Part shown: in pieces, positions 11,488 through 21,580 of the stretch | Layout: each line of letters opens with the position of its first letter | Position numbering within the stretch: position 1 is the first letter of the stretch | Assembly: GCA_977006965.1 (NCBI GenBank) | Contig: OZ345360.1 | Span: 434,001-498,000, forward strand | DNA: 64,000 nucleotides | DNA from: Phymatolithon calcareum | Lineage: Eukaryota > Rhodophyta > Florideophyceae > Hapalidiales | Direction of reading: 5' to 3' | The notes under the pieces: generated by a model | The model's database searches: none | Seen by the model: the letters and a program-made list of their open reading frames with translations, nothing else | Told to the model about the DNA's origin: nothing | Translations under genes and position numbers: made by a program

Positions 11488-12999
11488 CTATTTGTCGACG
11501 TCCATGGGAGTTGGGTTAGTTGTGATCCGGAGTTTCACACGGTCGTACTGGGACACAATACCGCCGTCGCTGACCGACACTAGAATAGAGCCATCCTCCG
11601 AAAAAGAACACTGTCGCACATATGATTTGGGATTTCTGCGAGAGCTCTTTTTCGGCTGTAAAACACACATGGCCTTCTTAGCGGGCACTTGATCCAAACG
11701 ATAGACGTGAACTTCGCCCTGCGAGGAACAAAGACGCATGTAAATACAGTTAGACACAATTCAAAGCAGAAAAACCACAACAAAAACTGATTGGCATGAA
11801 CATACTTTCCAGGCTCCACATGCAACAATTTGACGACCGCGATCAAGTCCGAAGCGAATAAACCACTTATCAGAACTGTTCACCTTATAATCTGCAATGA
11901 TTGTGAACGGTCTCGTGTCCTGTTTCAATTTTGAAGGGCTGGCCAAGGACAGAATGTCTGCAGAGGGTATCCACAAGTACATTCTGTTCGACGCAGACTT
12001 GCTCAAAATTGCATCCCCAATCCATCTCGCACAATCAACGACTTCCTTGTGTAAATTTTTAGAAAGGAATTTTGGCATCCGGATGACAGCGGGCGTCAAC
12101 CTTTTCCGCACATCTTCATCGTCAATGTACGCATATTGATCGATAATGCCCAAATCGGCGGCCTCATGTGAATCCACGATTGCATCGACAACCTTGTCGT
12201 CATCAGTTATATCCCAAATACGGACACTGTTGTCCATACCCGCACTCAATAACCTATGTCCACAAACGTCAAAGTCCACACTAAACACATCCGAATGATG
12301 GCCCTGAAAACCCGAGAAAATAGCCACAGTGCCCCCGGAGCGCAAATTCCAAAGGCGTACAGACCTGTCTTTGGAAGCAGAAGCAATAATAGAGGGGTCA
12401 CGTGGATGTAGTTTCATATCATGCACTGCGCCGCTGTGCCCTATGAGAGTTTTCTCCATGTCATTCTTCTTCACGTCGAAGACACGAATGGCACCCTTCT
12501 CCCCAGCCACACAAACCCACCATTTGTTACCCTTGTCCGCATTGTATACCCAGCAGATACAGTAAAAGACCTCTTTCGGGTCCGCATCCCTGTACGATTG
12601 CATCAAAACGGGCTTCTTGTGATGAAAGGCGTTATAGATGCGAAGGACATTGGCGTTGGCCGTTGCAAACATGTTATGGAACGACAAATGCGGAGCGATC
12701 CGAATAGGTGCGTCAAGGTTGTCCCGCTTAATATGAATTGAAAGCTTGCGCTTCGGTGCAGGGCGTCCTTCGGCAGCGCACTCGAGAGCCACTTTCTTCT
12801 CCAACACGCGCCTCTTCCAGCAGTAGGCCGGGCCTTTGAGATGATACTGCGACGGGCGCGGGCAAAACTCAACTCCCCAGGTGGTCTTGGAGCTCTCCAC
12901 AATCGATGCAGTGCACGTATACTTCACCTTCTCAGTCTTGGATTCGTGCTTGAAGACGGCCGCGTCGTCATCATTCTGCGGCTGTAAGCTTGGAGGCAT
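11488..12999 (-). CDS. EED: EED/ESC-type WD40 subunit of Polycomb PRC2, left copy
   Basis: Two exons (12999-11806 and 11718-11488) are joined over an 87-nt GT-AG intron and encode 474 residues. The protein is identical to the copy at 14292-15803. It is a WD40 beta-propeller of the EED/ESC/FIE family, the PRC2 subunit that binds H3K27me3 and supports the histone methyltransferase. Diagnostic segments are PVLMQSYRDADPKEVFYCICW, HPRDPSIIASASKDRSVRLWN, AIFSGFQGHHSDVFSVDFD, GMDNSVRIWD and KEVVDCARWIGDAILSKS. The segment DKWFIRF matches the human DIWYMRF that contributes the aromatic cage, with Phe in place of Tyr. The start is the ATG before PPSLQPQND. Transcription runs outward from the palindrome centre, divergent from the other copy. 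Confidence 0.9.
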
Positions 13000-13520
13000 G
13001 ACTGTTGCGATGGGAGCGAGAATCAATGGCGGGGCATGGATGTGAGCAAGTGGCGTAAGAAGTCGAAAGGGATTCGTGGAAGATGCGTCCCACTACTCTC
13101 GGTGAGGGCGATGTAGGTCGGCGCACGGGGCGAGAATACGTGGATGTCGTCGTGGTCCACTTCGGTCGCAGATGGGAATGATGCGGGGAAGCTGAGGATG
13201 CAGATCGCACAATCGGATGGTGAGCCCGGAGATAGCGCTTATAATTTGATTACTGTATGATACATCGACGCCGAGTAATTTCTACCAATGAATGGAGTCC
13301 ATTTGCTTACGGCGAAAGCACCAATCACAGACTCCTCAACAGATTATCACCAATAAAAAGACAATCTATGTGTCTGTTTGTTGGCTGTTGGAGTTTTGAT
13401 TGTCATGTCATTTGAAAAATTATATGATATCTTCGGCCATTTGGAGCGCACTGGCGAAACTAGACATGAACACCCCGATCGGGCCCCTCCCCGAATAGAT
13501 CCCTCTAAGGTCCTCAGGTT

Positions 13521-13770
13521 TCTCGAGAAGCACTCTCTTCTCGGGAGCTTATGATATATGTTACACGTGTCACACAAATTAATTTACACGTATACAGTTG
13601 CATTCAACATGTGTACACCATATTCTCAATCGGATTCGGAATCACGATTCTCAAAACATCCGTTCCGCGCACGATTAAAATTTAATCGTGCGCGGAGCTA
13701 TTTAGCGGTTCCATTACGCTCCATTCCGTTCAAAGAAGAAAAACTGCATTCAATCCAAATTCGTTTTCCA
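13521..13770. repeat. Unique spacer of the giant palindrome, with its own hairpin
   Basis: The 250-bp centre is not mirrored between arms. It contains a perfect inverted repeat at 13664-13696 (two 16-nt arms around a single A; half-site TCCGCGCACGATTAAA) and a weaker one at 13522-13548 built on CTCGAGAAG and CTTCTCGGGAG. The spacer lies between the divergent EED promoters, so it could act as a shared upstream region (inference). Confidence 0.85.
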
Positions 13771-14291
13771 AACCTGAGGCCCTTAGAGGGATCTATTCGG
13801 GGAGGGGCCCGATCGGGGTGTTCATGTCTAGTTTCGCCAGTGCGCTCCAAATGGCCGAAGATATCATATAATTTTTCAAATGACATGACAATCAAAACTC
13901 CAACAGCCAACAAACAGACACATAGATTGTCTTTTTATTGGTGATAATCTGTTGAGGAGTCTGTGATTGGTGCTTTCGCCGTAAGCAAATGGACTCCATT
14001 CATTGGTAGAAATTACTCGGCGTCGATGTATCATACAGTAATCAAATTATAAGCGCTATCTCCGGGCTCACCATCCGATTGTGCGATCTGCATCCTCAGC
14101 TTCCCCGCATCATTCCCATCTGCGACCGAAGTGGACCACGACGACATCCACGTATTCTCGCCCCGTGCGCCGACCTACATCGCCCTCACCGAGAGTAGTG
14201 GGACGCATCTTCCACGAATCCCTTTCGACTTCTTACGCCACTTGCTCACATCCATGCCCCGCCATTGATTCTCGCTCCCATCGCAACAGTC

Positions 14292-15803
14292 ATGCCTCCA
14301 AGCTTACAGCCGCAGAATGATGACGACGCGGCCGTCTTCAAGCACGAATCCAAGACTGAGAAGGTGAAGTATACGTGCACTGCATCGATTGTGGAGAGCT
14401 CCAAGACCACCTGGGGAGTTGAGTTTTGCCCGCGCCCGTCGCAGTATCATCTCAAAGGCCCGGCCTACTGCTGGAAGAGGCGCGTGTTGGAGAAGAAAGT
14501 GGCTCTCGAGTGCGCTGCCGAAGGACGCCCTGCACCGAAGCGCAAGCTTTCAATTCATATTAAGCGGGACAACCTTGACGCACCTATTCGGATCGCTCCG
14601 CATTTGTCGTTCCATAACATGTTTGCAACGGCCAACGCCAATGTCCTTCGCATCTATAACGCCTTTCATCACAAGAAGCCCGTTTTGATGCAATCGTACA
14701 GGGATGCGGACCCGAAAGAGGTCTTTTACTGTATCTGCTGGGTATACAATGCGGACAAGGGTAACAAATGGTGGGTTTGTGTGGCTGGGGAGAAGGGTGC
14801 CATTCGTGTCTTCGACGTGAAGAAGAATGACATGGAGAAAACTCTCATAGGGCACAGCGGCGCAGTGCATGATATGAAACTACATCCACGTGACCCCTCT
14901 ATTATTGCTTCTGCTTCCAAAGACAGGTCTGTACGCCTTTGGAATTTGCGCTCCGGGGGCACTGTGGCTATTTTCTCGGGTTTTCAGGGCCATCATTCGG
15001 ATGTGTTTAGTGTGGACTTTGACGTTTGTGGACATAGGTTATTGAGTGCGGGTATGGACAACAGTGTCCGTATTTGGGATATAACTGATGACGACAAGGT
15101 TGTCGATGCAATCGTGGATTCACATGAGGCCGCCGATTTGGGCATTATCGATCAATATGCGTACATTGACGATGAAGATGTGCGGAAAAGGTTGACGCCC
15201 GCTGTCATCCGGATGCCAAAATTCCTTTCTAAAAATTTACACAAGGAAGTCGTTGATTGTGCGAGATGGATTGGGGATGCAATTTTGAGCAAGTCTGCGT
15301 CGAACAGAATGTACTTGTGGATACCCTCTGCAGACATTCTGTCCTTGGCCAGCCCTTCAAAATTGAAACAGGACACGAGACCGTTCACAATCATTGCAGA
15401 TTATAAGGTGAACAGTTCTGATAAGTGGTTTATTCGCTTCGGACTTGATCGCGGTCGTCAAATTGTTGCATGTGGAGCCTGGAAAGTATGTTCATGCCAA
15501 TCAGTTTTTGTTGTGGTTTTTCTGCTTTGAATTGTGTCTAACTGTATTTACATGCGTCTTTGTTCCTCGCAGGGCGAAGTTCACGTCTATCGTTTGGATC
15601 AAGTGCCCGCTAAGAAGGCCATGTGTGTTTTACAGCCGAAAAAGAGCTCTCGCAGAAATCCCAAATCATATGTGCGACAGTGTTCTTTTTCGGAGGATGG
15701 CTCTATTCTAGTGTCGGTCAGCGACGGCGGTATTGTGTCCCAGTACGACCGTGTGAAACTCCGGATCACAACTAACCCAACTCCCATGGACGTCGACAAA
15801 TAG
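14292..15803 (+). CDS. EED: EED/ESC-type WD40 subunit of Polycomb PRC2, right copy
   Basis: Exon 1 is 14292-15485 and exon 2 is 15573-15803; the intron 15486-15572 begins GTATGT and ends CTCGCAG, phase 0. Splicing joins GAWK to GEVHVYRLDQ, restoring the last propeller blade, which ends in CSFSEDGSILVSVSDGGIVSQYDR as in EED. The 474-residue length fits the family (human EED 441). A charged N-terminal tail of about 60 residues precedes the propeller. About 1.3 kb including the palindrome spacer separates the two start codons, so the pair is divergently transcribed. A frame extending upstream to 14265 starts with TTG and is not preferred. Confidence 0.92.
15486..15572 (+). other. 87-nt spliceosomal intron of EED (right copy)
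   Basis: The donor is AAA|GTATGT and the acceptor TTCCTCGCAG|GGC, with a pyrimidine-rich stretch before the acceptor. Retaining it would give an early stop after CGAWKVCSCQ. The left copy carries the same intron at 11719-11805. Confidence 0.9.
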
Positions 15804-16077
15804 CCAGCGGTACGATATTGGATCTAATTCCGTTCATGGCTATGCGGAGAGAATATTTCCAATCTGCTTAGGAGCCTAGATACTATTTATGCAGGCTAAC
15901 ATACTTCTGCAGAACCAAGTGTGACATGTCTTGGTCCTTACTGCAACTTCAGCTATCTTGATTTCATTTAAAACTCTTTGCTCATTACTCATGTCGTCCA
16001 ACCTTGTCGACTGCAAAACTACCGGACCCTCGCCGGCGTCGTTGGATCATCGGGATCTGTCCGGCGACCCGACGAGC

Positions 16078-16086
16078 TATATAAAA
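16078..16086 (+). promoter_or_regulatory. TATA-box-like element, right arm
   Basis: TATATAAAA is followed by a purine-rich stretch and lies 275 bp after the EED stop, pointing outward. No downstream frame has an ATG start and conserved content. It could be a relic of the gene once next to EED, or drive a transcript antisense to the BCS1-like pseudogene. Confidence 0.35.
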
Positions 16087-16418
16087 GGAGGAGAAACAAG
16101 GGATAGTTGAAATGCTCCAGCTACTGCACCATAGTACAGACTACTTGTTCGCTCCAGCTCTACCTGCATCCAAAGAGCCACCCTTCCAATTTACGTTCCC
16201 TCCAATCAAATATTGTTATCCACAAACGCGAGCGCTGAGCAATATGTAGGCAATGTAAACGCTTTGCCGTGCCCCTTCATCGAACGGGAGCTGGATGGGC
16301 CTGTTTTGTTGCCCATTTCGGAGCATTTGTACTTGACGGCTCTCTCAATGTCTTCTTTTCATATTTCTTCTACAAACCTGTTTCTCCCGCTTAACTCTTC
16401 TCTTTGCGGCTTGCGACT

Positions 16419-17051
16419 CTATGCTAATTTTTCGTCGATATTAAAAAGTTCGGCGCGGACATTAACAAGACGGTCGACGCTCTCTGATACTCTCATTCTT
16501 CTCGTGAAAATGATATCTTGAACGTGGCAATGCCCGCGCCTCTTTCTCCGCGAGGCCGGGCCGGCGAAAGCAGCATCTGCAAACTCTTCAGCAAGTTTCC
16601 CACCGGAATCCTGATACAAGCTGAGATTGCTCGTAATTTGGTCGCATTCGGGTTGCTTGAATTCAAACTTTCCATCCAAGCGCCCCAAAGTCATCAGCGC
16701 TGGGTCTAAATTCGAGATGTGATTTCACAAAAATCTGTCCGTCTATCGAGTTGAGCAATTCGGAGAAGGCATGAGTTGACTAAGTTTCAGCCGTGCGCTT
16801 GTCGTTAAACAGAGCGTTGATACCATCAATAACAAGCATGGGTGACCGAGACACGTACCGCCGCGCTCCTTGAATCTGGCTATTGCCGATGGAGCTGTTC
16901 TGAAGAGCGCGAAAACTCGCCAACATATTAAGTGTGCCTGAAAAAGCCCGAGTACTTTCTGACTTTCCAGCACCTGGCGGGCCAATTTTGTGTTGTTCGC
17001 GGAAATTTTGGCAGAAATGGTGCAGAATAGTTTCCGATACACAGGTGAGCA
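16419..17051 (-). pseudogene. BCS1-like AAA-ATPase pseudogene, right copy
   Basis: Mirror of the left copy, with Walker A GPPGAGKS, Walker-B-like MLVIDGINALF and GRLDGKFEF. It shares the stop codon after the Walker B region (here ACT TAG instead of ACA TAG) and the frameshift before LDPALMTLG. It differs from the left copy at a few positions (for example INALF for INTLF). The shared lesions date inactivation before arm duplication. Confidence 0.6.
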
Positions 17052-18206
17052 AACTGCTGTTGTGTAGACTTCTGCCTGTCTTGAATCCCTTGCTTTGCCG
17101 GCCATCAATGAGAGACCCACAGGAATTGCTGATAGTCTTGCATTCGAGCTAATTTCAAAGCAAATCTGACTCCAATGCGTCTTTAGGGCTGTGGCAGAGT
17201 GTCGGACTCCTTCGTGAATAGGTGCAGTGCGCGACACACTGCCACCACGTCCTGTACTGAGACAGGAGGCCTCTTGGATTTGTTGACGATGCACGCACAA
17301 ACTGCAAGATAATTTGGGGACTCTCAGACCCGGGGCTGAAACAGATGACCGTTACCGGTTGTTCCTAATTTTTTTACAATATCATGAAGGCTTACAGTAG
17401 GTGTGGATCAATTGGAGCCTCGGAAGTCTGCAAGATGGTAGGAAGACACACGGCGGCTAGCGGCAGAAAGCATTAATGAGAGCAGAAAAGGAAAATTGTG
17501 CTTCTTTGATTTCAGATCGGGGATCGGAACAGAGTCAGGGGACGGTAAGTCTTCGTCGATAATCACCGCGCGATGGGCGAAGCACTCCAGCAACACGGGA
17601 TACAGCTCTTGCGGAGGCAGTCCAGAGCGAGGAACAAGGGCCCTTGCACTTCCCCAGTTTGGGACTTCAATCCATCTAGTGTTTCCGTCAGCATTGGAAT
17701 GGTGACCGGCGATCGGTTTTTGATCTCACTGACATTCCGCGGGAGTTTCAACTGGCACTACTGGGAATTGCTTTTGGGTACTAAGAGTTTCATTCCAATC
17801 AGGGGAAATTGAATCGGTAAGCACTGGCAGAGTGGGATTGAGCCTGGATGCACCTGTGGTTGGTGTCGTGTATCTTCGATATGTTAGCACCGTGGGCGGT
17901 GGATGAGAACAGACATACTGACCTTATTCTCAGGTGCCATCCGTTTTGGGGAAGAGGTGTTCCACCTTTATTTTTGCGTTTCGCTTCACTTTAGAGTAAC
18001 AATGACTCTTCAATAACGAGGGCTAACTTCCGTCCCGATACCACTTCGCGGGCGAGCACGCGCAAAGAGTCCGAACATCCGAATACGCTCATGAAGTGAA
18101 CGATGAGAATGACCAACTTTTTTGGAAAATCCATTTGCGATTCGTGCACCGGCATGATGTCCTTAGAACCTATACTCTTAACGGGGCAAGAATGATTCGG
18201 GAACAA

Positions 18207-18331
18207 TTTATTTATTTTTCCTCCTAGTGGGATCCCACTAGGAGGAAAATTAAATAACTAGGGGAGCACGGCAACATTTTGGCCAGATAGTTATTTAGTT
18301 GATTTGGGCCAAAATGGTGCCGTGCTCCCCT
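18207..18331. repeat. Twin back-to-back hairpins
   Basis: The first stem-loop is 18207-18257, an almost loopless inverted repeat with the core CCTCCTAGTGGGATCCCACTAG. The second is 18260-18331, with a 25-bp stem having one mismatch (half AGGGGAGCACGGCA) and a 22-nt loop. Two bases separate them. The loop of the second contains TAGTTATTTA, complementary to TAAATAACTA at the end of the first, so alternative pairing is possible. The pair lies about 300 bp outside the palindrome arm. Confidence 0.88.
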
Positions 18332-18826
18332 GGTGGAAATGAAATAAGCTCCTGGAATTTATTTCGAGAAATGATTTGCTTCATTGCATTCTGGAGAACG
18401 AGTACTGCCGTGAATACCACGTTTTCCCAGACGACTGAGTACCGGACTATACCCATTATGCAGCGTCTTTCGACTATCCCTTTCCAATTACACCGGCGCA
18501 TGGAGTGAGACCTCCACTTTCGGGAAAATGAATATTATCTAAGACAGGTGATCTGCCCAGTTGTCTCTGATGCACTTCTCTACGATTCCAATGGAATCTT
18601 TTATCCAGAGCAAGCCAGCTCAGCGGGTGAAAGTCCAACAGCGAGGGTGATACTTATTCACTGCGGTTGATAGCTTTACGTAGAATTCACGCGTTCGTGT
18701 TACCGAAGGCTTTGCCACACACTACACATGAAATATTCTAGAGTTTGAAGACTTCGTGTGCGCCTAGACAGCACTGCTTCTTAAAATCCTGGCAAACAGG
18801 TGAAGGGAATGACCAACGCAAAGAGT

Positions 18827-19256
18827 ATATCCCTACTATTGGAAAAAATGACCACTGTAGTGGTCATTTTCTATTTTGTGTCACAAATTCTTCCAAAATT
18901 AATTGTTGAGCATGAAATGAACCGGGATGGTAGCTTGTGACTTGTTCTATCCGCTCATGAAGTCCGTTTAGCTAAAAACGGCCCCAATCTTGAACTAGAG
19001 ACCTGGCAGTGCCGAGCATCTGAGCCTACTTTAGTTGTCCGTTTTGGCACAAAACTTCAAATGATCACTACAGTGGTCATTTAAAAGGCACATAGAAATC
19101 ACAATTATGAAAAAACATGGTTTGTGCAATATTTACAAGTATTTATGAACGGTCATTTTTCGGGCGCCAAAACCACCTAACAAGTTCGGAATGGTTCGAA
19201 TTCACCCCCAAAGTCCAAATGACCACTGCAGTGGTCATTTGGAATAGTAGGGATAT
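18827..19256. mobile_element. MITE-like element, 430 bp, with palindromic subterminal repeats
   Basis: Perfect 14-bp terminal inverted repeats, ATATCCCTACTATT at the left and its complement at the right, bound the element. Just inside each end is a 24-bp palindrome with half-site AAATGACCACTG (18846-18869 and 19217-19240). A third copy with two changes lies at 19059-19082. There is no coding capacity. No target-site duplication could be defined from the flanks. Confidence 0.75.
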
Positions 19257-19806
19257 TGATTCTCACCGAGCGCGGAGGATATCTACTACCGTGATAAGAG
19301 ACTAACGACCCTTAATCATGCTCGGCGTCTGCACCCCAGCCGCCGGGTTCTCTACTACTGTAGCTACACAGAAGGATGGTGCTTCGTACAAATGCTTTAT
19401 TTTTCATTCAAAAATTTACACATGAACGATCTTAAGGTGTAAGTTTTATTGGAATGATTACCAAATAGGTTAACCTGAGCTGGTCAGTAAATTCATACAT
19501 GTGTGCATTCAATACTGCCCGTTTCCACGTAATGCGATAAATCACGTCTTGCGTGTATGCATCATTTCCCTCGATTAATCTTCATTTAGAGTTCGATTAT
19601 GAAAAAACAAAGGGGCACCTAGAGTTCTCGTGTGCTTTACACTTCAATAGCCAGCGAATACAAAGGCAGAAATAATGGAAGCTCTATACACATCCAAGAA
19701 AGCGACTCTAGCTACTCAATGGCGCATGACGCTTTGAATACGCTCAGCATCGCATGTGCGGTTATCACAAAAAACCACACATCCAGCGAGCCTTGTATTG
19801 CAAGTC

Positions 19807-21249
19807 ATGGAAAAGTTGGCCATATCCATTCTCTTTGCGATCATTACATTATGCTGTCGGGGCTCTCCGCTAATGCAAGGGCCGGTATATAAAGATGCTC
19901 TATCGCCCGGAAAATCCTGGAAAACTAGAAGCTACGGATACTATTCAATGTATGGCGAGGGCAAAGGTGTCAGAAACTATGTTGTCGTTAATCAACATGT
20001 TGAGTTTTCCAAGCTCTCTGCCAAAGAATACCGCATTCGAGCAATTTCTGTGTACGGCCGAAGGATTGCAAAGTGGTCGCACGGGCAAGGAGTGGGAAAA
20101 TATTGCATGCTGGAAAGCCAACGTTGTTCTATAGATTTGTTATGTGTGGGACCTGAACACAGGAAGAAGTGTGTGAAACCAGCGCCACAAGGAGGAAAAT
20201 GTGATGCTGAGTACAAAGTGTGTGATGAGGATCTTACGTGTCAGCGCGGGAGATGTGAAAAGCCCGCTCTGGAAAACGAGTATTGCAGTAACGGAATCGC
20301 ATACGTTGGCAAGTATCCGCAATGCGCCGAAGGCTTGTACTGCAGAGAGAAGAGATGTAGGAGGAAACGGGGAGAGAACGAGTATTGCAGTCCGTCATAT
20401 CTGTGCAAGAAAGGGCTCGTTTGTGATTATGGAAAATGTCGCACTGAACGCGGAAACGGATACATGAAAGATTGTGGTGGGGGTTTCGGAGAATGTAAGC
20501 GTGGATTATTGTGCGCTGCGATCAAACCATACGATGTGCGCAAAAGGTGTAGCATAATTCAGCAAAAGGCAAAGGCATGTGGAAGCGGGTGTTTGATCGG
20601 CGAGGAGTGTAATAGCGACAAATGCTGGAGGGTACTTCCAAAAGGGTCCGTTTGTTATGGGGCAAAGTATGAGTTGTGCGGTTACGGTACAATGTGCAGT
20701 CGACATTCTAAGTCTTATTGGAATTGCGAAGAGAGCTCTCGATGCGACAAAGCTTCCACCAATTGCACAAAAACGGCTGGAGAAGGGGAGAAATGCACTA
20801 TCAGGGTGTCGAAGAGCGGCAAATATCCTGTGTGTGCAGAAGGCCTACACTGCCACGCGTCCAGATGTAGTGCAAGGCGAAGCGAAAACGAATTCTGCAG
20901 CTCGCGATACCCTTGCAGGAAGGGGCTTGAATGTGATTATGGAAAGTGCCGCACTGAAAGCGGGAACGGCTACTTGAAGGCTTGCGGAGGGCATCACGGA
21001 GAATGCAAGCGCGGACTTCTCTGTGCAGTGATTAGCCCTTACGACTGGATTACAAGATGCGGTGTGCCCAGAGAGAGGAAAAGGACATGTGGAAGCAAAA
21101 ACGAATGTCCGTTTGGATACATGTGCAGAAATGGAGTTTGCTGGAATGTACTGCTCAAAGATGAGCGCTGCTATTATGCTAAGTACGCTGTTTGCGAAGA
21201 TGGATTCAAGTGCGTGCGAAATTCTAGACATTACTGGACTTGCCAATAG
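19807..21249 (+). CDS. Secreted cysteine-rich protein with internal duplication
   Basis: A single exon encodes 480 residues. The N-terminus MEKLAISILFAIITLCC is a clear signal peptide. The mature part is a chain of short Cys-rich modules such as CAEGLYCREKRC, CKKGLVCDYGKC, GECKRGLLC and CGYGTMC, giving a dense disulfide-bonded fold of the broad EB/Dickkopf-colipase style (C-x5-C-x4-C). The C-terminal two thirds consist of two units about 168 codons apart: GKYPxCAEGLxC, CRTExGNGY, GECKRGLLCA, the Pro-Tyr-Asp patch and the final YxxC motif all recur in order. It is probably an extracellular or cell-wall protein. No catalytic motif is visible and no family name can be assigned. Frames upstream of the ATG at 19807 have no signal sequence. 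Confidence 0.75.
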   Translation: MEKLAISILFAIITLCCRGSPLMQGPVYKDALSPGKSWKTRSYGYYSMYGEGKGVRNYVVVNQHVEFSKLSAKEYRIRAISVYGRRIAKWSHGQGVGKYCMLESQRCSIDLLCVGPEHRKKCVKPAPQGGKCDAEYKVCDEDLTCQRGRCEKPALENEYCSNGIAYVGKYPQCAEGLYCREKRCRRKRGENEYCSPSYLCKKGLVCDYGKCRTERGNGYMKDCGGGFGECKRGLLCAAIKPYDVRKRCSIIQQKAKACGSGCLIGEECNSDKCWRVLPKGSVCYGAKYELCGYGTMCSRHSKSYWNCEESSRCDKASTNCTKTAGEGEKCTIRVSKSGKYPVCAEGLHCHASRCSARRSENEFCSSRYPCRKGLECDYGKCRTESGNGYLKACGGHHGECKRGLLCAVISPYDWITRCGVPRERKRTCGSKNECPFGYMCRNGVCWNVLLKDERCYYAKYAVCEDGFKCVRNSRHYWTCQ

Positions 21250-21519
21250 CGCGAGGTATGCATATTGGCTAGGTGACGACGAAGACCGTGAGCACGTCCG
21301 AACGCTGACTGAAATGCCGATATAGACGTTTTGCGCACCCCGAAATTCCGCCATTAAATTGTCTTGCACAGCGTTTGTATTGATTCGAGAGTGCAAATAC
21401 AACCCGCACTATTTTACTACTACTTACCGCCACAGTTGTAGGGACGACTGCTTTGTTCTGAAAGTATCGTAACTACAAGGCGTGTTAGAATGAGTCTCTG
21501 CAATTCTTGCTAAGCGGTC

Positions 21520-21580
21520 ATGATCATCATCATGATCATTGCCAAAACGAAAACACTTACAGTGTTTTCGTTTTGGCAAT
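21520..21580. repeat. Twin back-to-back perfect hairpins
   Basis: The first is a 20-bp inverted repeat at 21520-21539 (ATGATCAT on both sides of a 4-nt loop). The second, 21538-21580, has a perfect 20-bp stem (half starting ATTGCCAAAACG) and a 3-nt loop; the two overlap by two bases. They lie 270 bp after the Cys-rich gene. Confidence 0.88.

Larger units (their letters stand above)
9328..13520. repeat. Left arm of giant palindrome
   Basis: This 4.2-kb stretch is the reverse complement of 13771-17910. In the inner 3 kb, positions mirror as x to 27291-x without any indel, and all overlapping protein readings are identical. Mismatches begin to appear outward of about 10.5 kb (for example 10501 and 10507). 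From 9328 to about 10.2 kb similarity drops to an estimated 80-85 per cent with indels, including about 53 bp near 9600 present only in this arm. Similarity stops abruptly outside GTTCTCATCCACC at 9328. The arm holds an unknown open frame, a BCS1-like pseudogene and a complete EED gene. Confidence 0.92.
13771..17910. repeat. Right arm of giant palindrome
   Basis: Reverse-complement partner of 9328-13520. The inner boundary is at AACCTGAGGC (13771), where one mismatch to the left arm occurs within the last 10 bases. The outer boundary is at GGATGAGAAC (17910). Offset from exact mirroring reaches 53 bp at the outer end because of indels outward of the BCS1-like pseudogene. Confidence 0.92.

Noticed and set aside
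14265-14291. N-terminal extension of EED
   Set aside because: The extended frame starts with TTG; the first ATG is at 14292 and is the sensible start.
16213-16521. 102-codon frame behind the TATA-like element in the right arm
   Set aside because: No ATG near the start, no recognisable domain, and it runs antisense to the BCS1-like pseudogene.
9328-17910. Assembly artefact explaining the palindrome
   Set aside because: Outer arms differ by substitutions and indels, and the spacer and flanks are unique. Not excluded without long reads, but not the simplest reading.
19807-21249. Calling the Cys-rich secreted protein a toxin
   Set aside because: Cysteine density alone does not show toxicity; the size, duplication and lack of a known toxin pattern favour a structural or matrix protein.
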